This document shows positions 6,748-9,235 of a stretch of DNA of 9,235 nt, in pieces (position 1 is the stretch's first letter; each line of letters starts with the position of its first letter). Position numbers and translations under genes: made by a program. Source of the stretch: CAYYNP01 sp964472545 (GTDB taxonomy: Bacteria; Planctomycetota; Planctomycetia; Pirellulales; Thermoguttaceae); contig CAYYNP010000362.1 of assembly GCA_964472545.1 (NCBI GenBank), forward strand, positions 1-9,235, read 5' to 3'. The notes under the pieces are model-generated. The model searched no databases and was not told where the DNA came from. It was given only the letters and a program-made list of their open reading frames with translations.

Positions 6748-8103
6748 TTAACGTCGATTGTCTTCCGGGGCAAGTCTGTCGTTTCTTTCGATCGCCTGCA
6801 TCAGAGTTCTCAACTCGGCGACCTTCTCCGGGAACTTCGTTGCGAGGTTTGTCCGCTCGCCGAGATCGGCTTCAAGGTCGTACAGTTCGTCCACGTTTTC
6901 GCGGTCATCTTCGATTGCATATCCGTGAAAGAACGCGTCGGCTTTGAGGTACTTCCACTTGCCCCGGCGAACTCCCGCATCGTGGAAATAGAAGTGCTCC
7001 CGCCCGGTCTCGCTGCGGCCCAACAGCAATCTACTCTGATCGATGCCGTCCATGCGGCGGTCGTGCGGTATCTCGAAACCGCACAGCGTCGCAAACGTCG
7101 GCAGGAAGTCGATCGTGGCGAAGATGGCATCCGAGGCGCGGCCGGCCGGCACCTTGCCCGGCCAGCGAACAATGCAGGGCAGTCGGTAGCCGCCCTCGTA
7201 ACACGACCCCTTGCCGTTGCGCAACGGCCCGGACTCGCCCCAGAAGGTTGAACCTTCCGGGTGGCCCTTCTTTCTGTCCGTGTATTTCCGCTGGTTCCAC
7301 GGTCCGTTGTCGCTGGTATAGATGACCAACGTGTTCTCATCGAGTCCCAGGTCGTCGAGCGTGTCGAGCAGGCGACCGGTCTCGTAGTCGAACTCCTCGA
7401 CCACGTCGCCGTACAGTCCTCCTGCCGATTTGCCGCGAAAGCGATCCGACGCGTCGATGATGGTGTGCATCATCGTATGCGCTACGTATAGCACAAAAGG
7501 CTTTTGCGGATCGCGCCGCTCTCTCAGATACGCGATCGCCTTGTTCGTGTAGAGCGTTGTGAGGCTGCCCATGTCGCGGGTCGAGCCGGCCGGTTCGTTG
7601 TTTTCGTGGAAGCCGACCCCGCCGCCGTCGTTCGCTCCGAGGGTGCCGAAGTAGTAGTCGAAACCCTGCGCATTCGGCATTCGATCGATGATCGCCCTGC
7701 GATTCGATACATCCCACTTGCCAATGCAGGCGGTCTGGTAGCCGGATTCGCGCATCAGCTCGGCGAACGTAATCTCCGAAGCCGGCATCCCCCAGCCCTT
7801 GCTGCGGATCGGATGCCGACCGGTCAGCAGCGCCGAACGCGAGGGGCCGCACACCGTCTGGCTGTAGAAGGAAGTAAAGCGAGTTCCTTCTTTCGCCAGT
7901 TTGTCGAGTCGCGGTGTCTTGTTCTTCTCGTTGCCATAGCAGGCCAAATCTGCATAGCCTTGATCGTCCGTGAAGACGATCAGGATATTCGGCTTTTCGG
8001 CAGCCCACGCCGCTGTGCCCTCGGACACACGGAAGAAAGCGAAGACAAGCATCGCGCAGAGAAACAGAGGCGCAGAGCTTTGTTTGTGCGTACCGATCAT
8101 CAT
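6748..8103 (-). CDS. Secreted type I sulfatase (arylsulfatase family)
   Basis: This 451-residue formylglycine-dependent sulfatase hydrolyses sulfate esters. A signal peptide covers about residues 1-35. Calcium ligands D46 and D47 lie in ILIVFTDDQGYAD, and D265/N266 in YTSDNGPW. The catalytic Cys is C85 in VCGPSRSALLTGR, the C-x-P-S-R motif oxidised to formylglycine by a maturase not encoded here. K129 (GKW), H213 (HTMMHT) and K298 (RNGKG) occupy the other active-site positions. The usual GKWHxG reads GKWDVS, with Asp 131 where most family members have His. AGGGAG at 8112-8107 serves as ribosome binding site for ATG 8103 or the adjacent ATG 8100, whose 6-nt spacing is the better one. The C-terminal LYDLEADLGERTNLA is typical of the family. 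The product is probably periplasmic or extracellular and acts with the downstream PA14 protein. The substrate is unknown. Confidence 0.95.
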   Translation of the reverse strand: MMIGTHKQSSAPLFLCAMLVFAFFRVSEGTAAWAAEKPNILIVFTDDQGYADLACYGNEKNKTPRLDKLAKEGTRFTSFYSQTVCGPSRSALLTGRHPIRSKGWGMPASEITFAELMRESGYQTACIGKWDVSNRRAIIDRMPNAQGFDYYFGTLGANDGGGVGFHENNEPAGSTRDMGSLTTLYTNKAIAYLRERRDPQKPFVLYVAHTMMHTIIDASDRFRGKSAGGLYGDVVEEFDYETGRLLDTLDDLGLDENTLVIYTSDNGPWNQRKYTDRKKGHPEGSTFWGESGPLRNGKGSCYEGGYRLPCIVRWPGKVPAGRASDAIFATIDFLPTFATLCGFEIPHDRRMDGIDQSRLLLGRSETGREHFYFHDAGVRRGKWKYLKADAFFHGYAIEDDRENVDELYDLEADLGERTNLATKFPEKVAELRTLMQAIERNDRLAPEDNRR

Positions 8104-8106
8104 GTT

Positions 8107-8112
8107 CTCCCT
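8107..8112 (-). promoter_or_regulatory. Ribosome binding site of the sulfatase gene
   Basis: Read on the minus strand this is AGGGAG. It ends 3 nt before ATG 8103 and 6 nt before ATG 8100. The spacing favours the second ATG slightly, which would shorten the protein by one residue. Confidence 0.6.
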
Positions 8113-8197
8113 ATTCTCGGAATCGGCGACTATTCGAGTTTCTCCGCTGCGATCACGCCTGCGGAAATCAGTCTGTTCATTTGTCGGACTTCTTGAT

Positions 8198-8344
8198 TCA
8201 CTTGTTCTTACAGGCGAAATCAGGAGTGGGGATCGTCGCCCCGTGTTCTTTCAGCATGGCGTCCAAACGAGCCTTCATTTCAGCCGCCTTCTCAGGCATG
8301 CGTGTGGCGAGGTTGTCGGACTCTCCAATGTCGCGCCGGAACGG
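8198..8344 (-). pseudogene. C-terminal remnant of a second sulfatase
   Basis: Minus-strand translation gives PFRRDIGESDNLATRMPEK, then AAEMKARLDAMLKEHGA and TIPTPDFACKNK before TGA 8200-8198. The pattern DIGE-x-x-NLA-x-x-MPEK...L...L...GA-x-xPTP is the standard C-terminal end of arylsulfatase-type sulfatases and parallels DLGERTNLATKFPEKVAEL in the intact neighbour. An in-frame TGA (8356-8354) and the absence of a start or catalytic part show that only about the last 48 codons remain. It begins essentially at the stop of the upstream transglutaminase-like gene, implying a deletion or recombination that removed the rest. Its sequence differs from the intact sulfatase, so it is not a recent tandem copy. 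Confidence 0.75.
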
Positions 8345-8348
8345 GCGG

Positions 8349-9235
8349 CTACTTCACCGGCCTCAGTGTGAAGTCCCTAATGGTCAGTCCTTTGACCGGC
8401 TCGTCGCGCGAGAAGCGAAGGACGTTCCGGCCCTTGACCAGGGTGACCTCGACCGGTTGAGTCGTATCCCACATGCCGACCGTGTAAGGCAGCGCGACGT
8501 CGGTCGGCTCCGTGGCGTCGTTGGCCGCGACCAGCAGGTGTTGCTTCCAACTGGGGGTTACCACGCGCGCGGTGAGCGCGTATTTGCCTGCTGCCGGCGC
8601 CTCGAAGGTGTATTCAAAGTCCTCGGGATCGCCGGTCCGGCTGTAGTGCAGTTGCTTGCCGCCAAGATCGCTGTCCATGAAGATGATCTTGCCCGTGCTC
8701 TGGGTCGGCTTGCTGGTGGCCGATGCTGGAATCGTGATCGCGCCGTTCTTGTCGACGCTGATTTGTCGGTCCGTCTCGGTCAGGGGAACGTTGGCAATGT
8801 CGACCTCCTCCTTGGTTTCGTTTGCCTCGGCGATATCCTCACCGACCGCGGCCAGCGTCTGGGCCTGGGCGTCTTCGATGATTCCACGTTGCGTGTAGAG
8901 AGCCACGCCATTCCAGAAGGCGGGGGCGCCGGAGAGGAGTCCGAAGGTCCGGCCCTCTCCCATGATGTCGCCAACCCACCGGGCTCGCTTGACCTGCATG
9001 TACGGCTCGCCGACTGCACGCGCCTGCGTGATCGCCAGGAAATCGAGGTCCTTGTTGCGTCCCATGACCCAGCCGACACCCCAGCCTCCGCCAAGGCAGA
9101 CCACCCAGCCGTCGGGCGTCCAGTGCGCCAAGGCGGCATGACCGGGCTGGGGACGAGCCGTGGTGGGAACCCCGAAGGCCCGCAGAATGAAGCGGCCGAA
9201 GAAGGCGCGCCGGCCGCAGACCCCGCCGTTCATCA
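8349..9235 (-). CDS. Transglutaminase-like protein with C-terminal carbohydrate-binding-like domain (5' part outside the window)
   Basis: The frame is open to the right edge; the ATG at 9233 lies inside the domain and is not a true start. The first residues contain a transglutaminase/papain-like core: GGVCGRRAFFGRFILRAFGV places Cys 6 (counting from the ATG at 9233) as nucleophile, and QPGHAALAHWTPDGW places His 32, followed by an aromatic strand. Next come helical segments (about residues 50-135) with a Trp-Val-Gly-Asp motif. The C-terminal 120 residues (from about KIIFMDSDLGGK) form a beta-sandwich resembling CBM6/CBM35 modules, ending with KGLTIRDFTLRPVK. The activity could be peptide crosslinking or, more often in bacteria, amide hydrolysis. 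I infer a secreted protein binding cell-wall or extracellular polymer. It precedes the sulfatase genes on the same strand, but the remnant between them makes an operon uncertain. Confidence 0.7.
   Translation of the reverse strand, partial: MNGGVCGRRAFFGRFILRAFGVPTTARPQPGHAALAHWTPDGWVVCLGGGWGVGWVMGRNKDLDFLAITQARAVGEPYMQVKRARWVGDIMGEGRTFGLLSGAPAFWNGVALYTQRGIIEDAQAQTLAAVGEDIAEANETKEEVDIANVPLTETDRQISVDKNGAITIPASATSKPTQSTGKIIFMDSDLGGKQLHYSRTGDPEDFEYTFEAPAAGKYALTARVVTPSWKQHLLVAANDATEPTDVALPYTVGMWDTTQPVEVTLVKGRNVLRFSRDEPVKGLTIRDFTLRPVK

Noticed and set aside
6139..7251. 370-codon open frame on the plus strand
   Set aside because: It crosses the propeller and sulfatase genes on the opposite strand and has no recognisable motif.
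8130..8180. 16-codon minus-strand frame MNRLISAGVIAAEKLE upstream of the sulfatase, possible leader peptide
   Set aside because: No ribosome binding site was apparent and no attenuator structure follows; a frame this short is expected by chance.

Overview
The window looks like a chromosomal segment of a GC-rich planctomycete or close relative. This is an inference from gene content: an ECF sigma factor coupled to a short helical anti-sigma-like N-terminal domain, a secreted type I sulfatase, a large secreted beta-propeller/PA14 protein, and a transglutaminase-like protein with a C-terminal carbohydrate-binding-like sandwich. No rRNA, tRNA or CRISPR array was seen.

Layout. Positions 53-1885 (+) hold most of a large protein of unrecognised family. 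Its 5' part is cut by the window edge and possibly by a frameshift. Positions 1886-2332 are non-coding and carry a perfect 17-bp palindrome, a weak terminator-like hairpin and three tandem 23-bp repeats. Positions 2333-2881 (+) encode an ECF sigma factor, translationally coupled (TGATG) to a 76-aa protein at 2881-3111. That small frame stops at a TGA just before an in-frame membrane segment, so the anti-sigma-like partner appears truncated. Positions 3112-3596 look like decayed coding sequence, followed by a 98-bp MITE-like inverted-repeat element at 3600-3697 flanked by TTA. A short minus-strand C-terminal gene remnant abuts the element.

The rest is on the minus strand. In transcription order it reads: the 3' part of a transglutaminase-like gene (entering at the right edge, stop at 8349), the last ~50 codons of a degraded sulfatase, an intact sulfatase (8103-6748), then, after 33 bp, a 939-aa secreted FlgD-like/beta-propeller/EF-hand-loop/PA14 protein (6714-3895). 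The sulfatase and propeller genes look like one operon for handling a sulfated polymer outside the cytoplasm. The substrate cannot be read from sequence.

The most notable signals are the stop codon separating the anti-sigma-like domain from its membrane anchor, the tandem repeats in front of the sigma gene, the MITE inserted at a stop codon, the His-to-Asp change in the sulfatase GKWHxG motif, and the sulfatase tail behind the transglutaminase-like gene. I did not find convincing evidence of a wholly new defence or mobile system.
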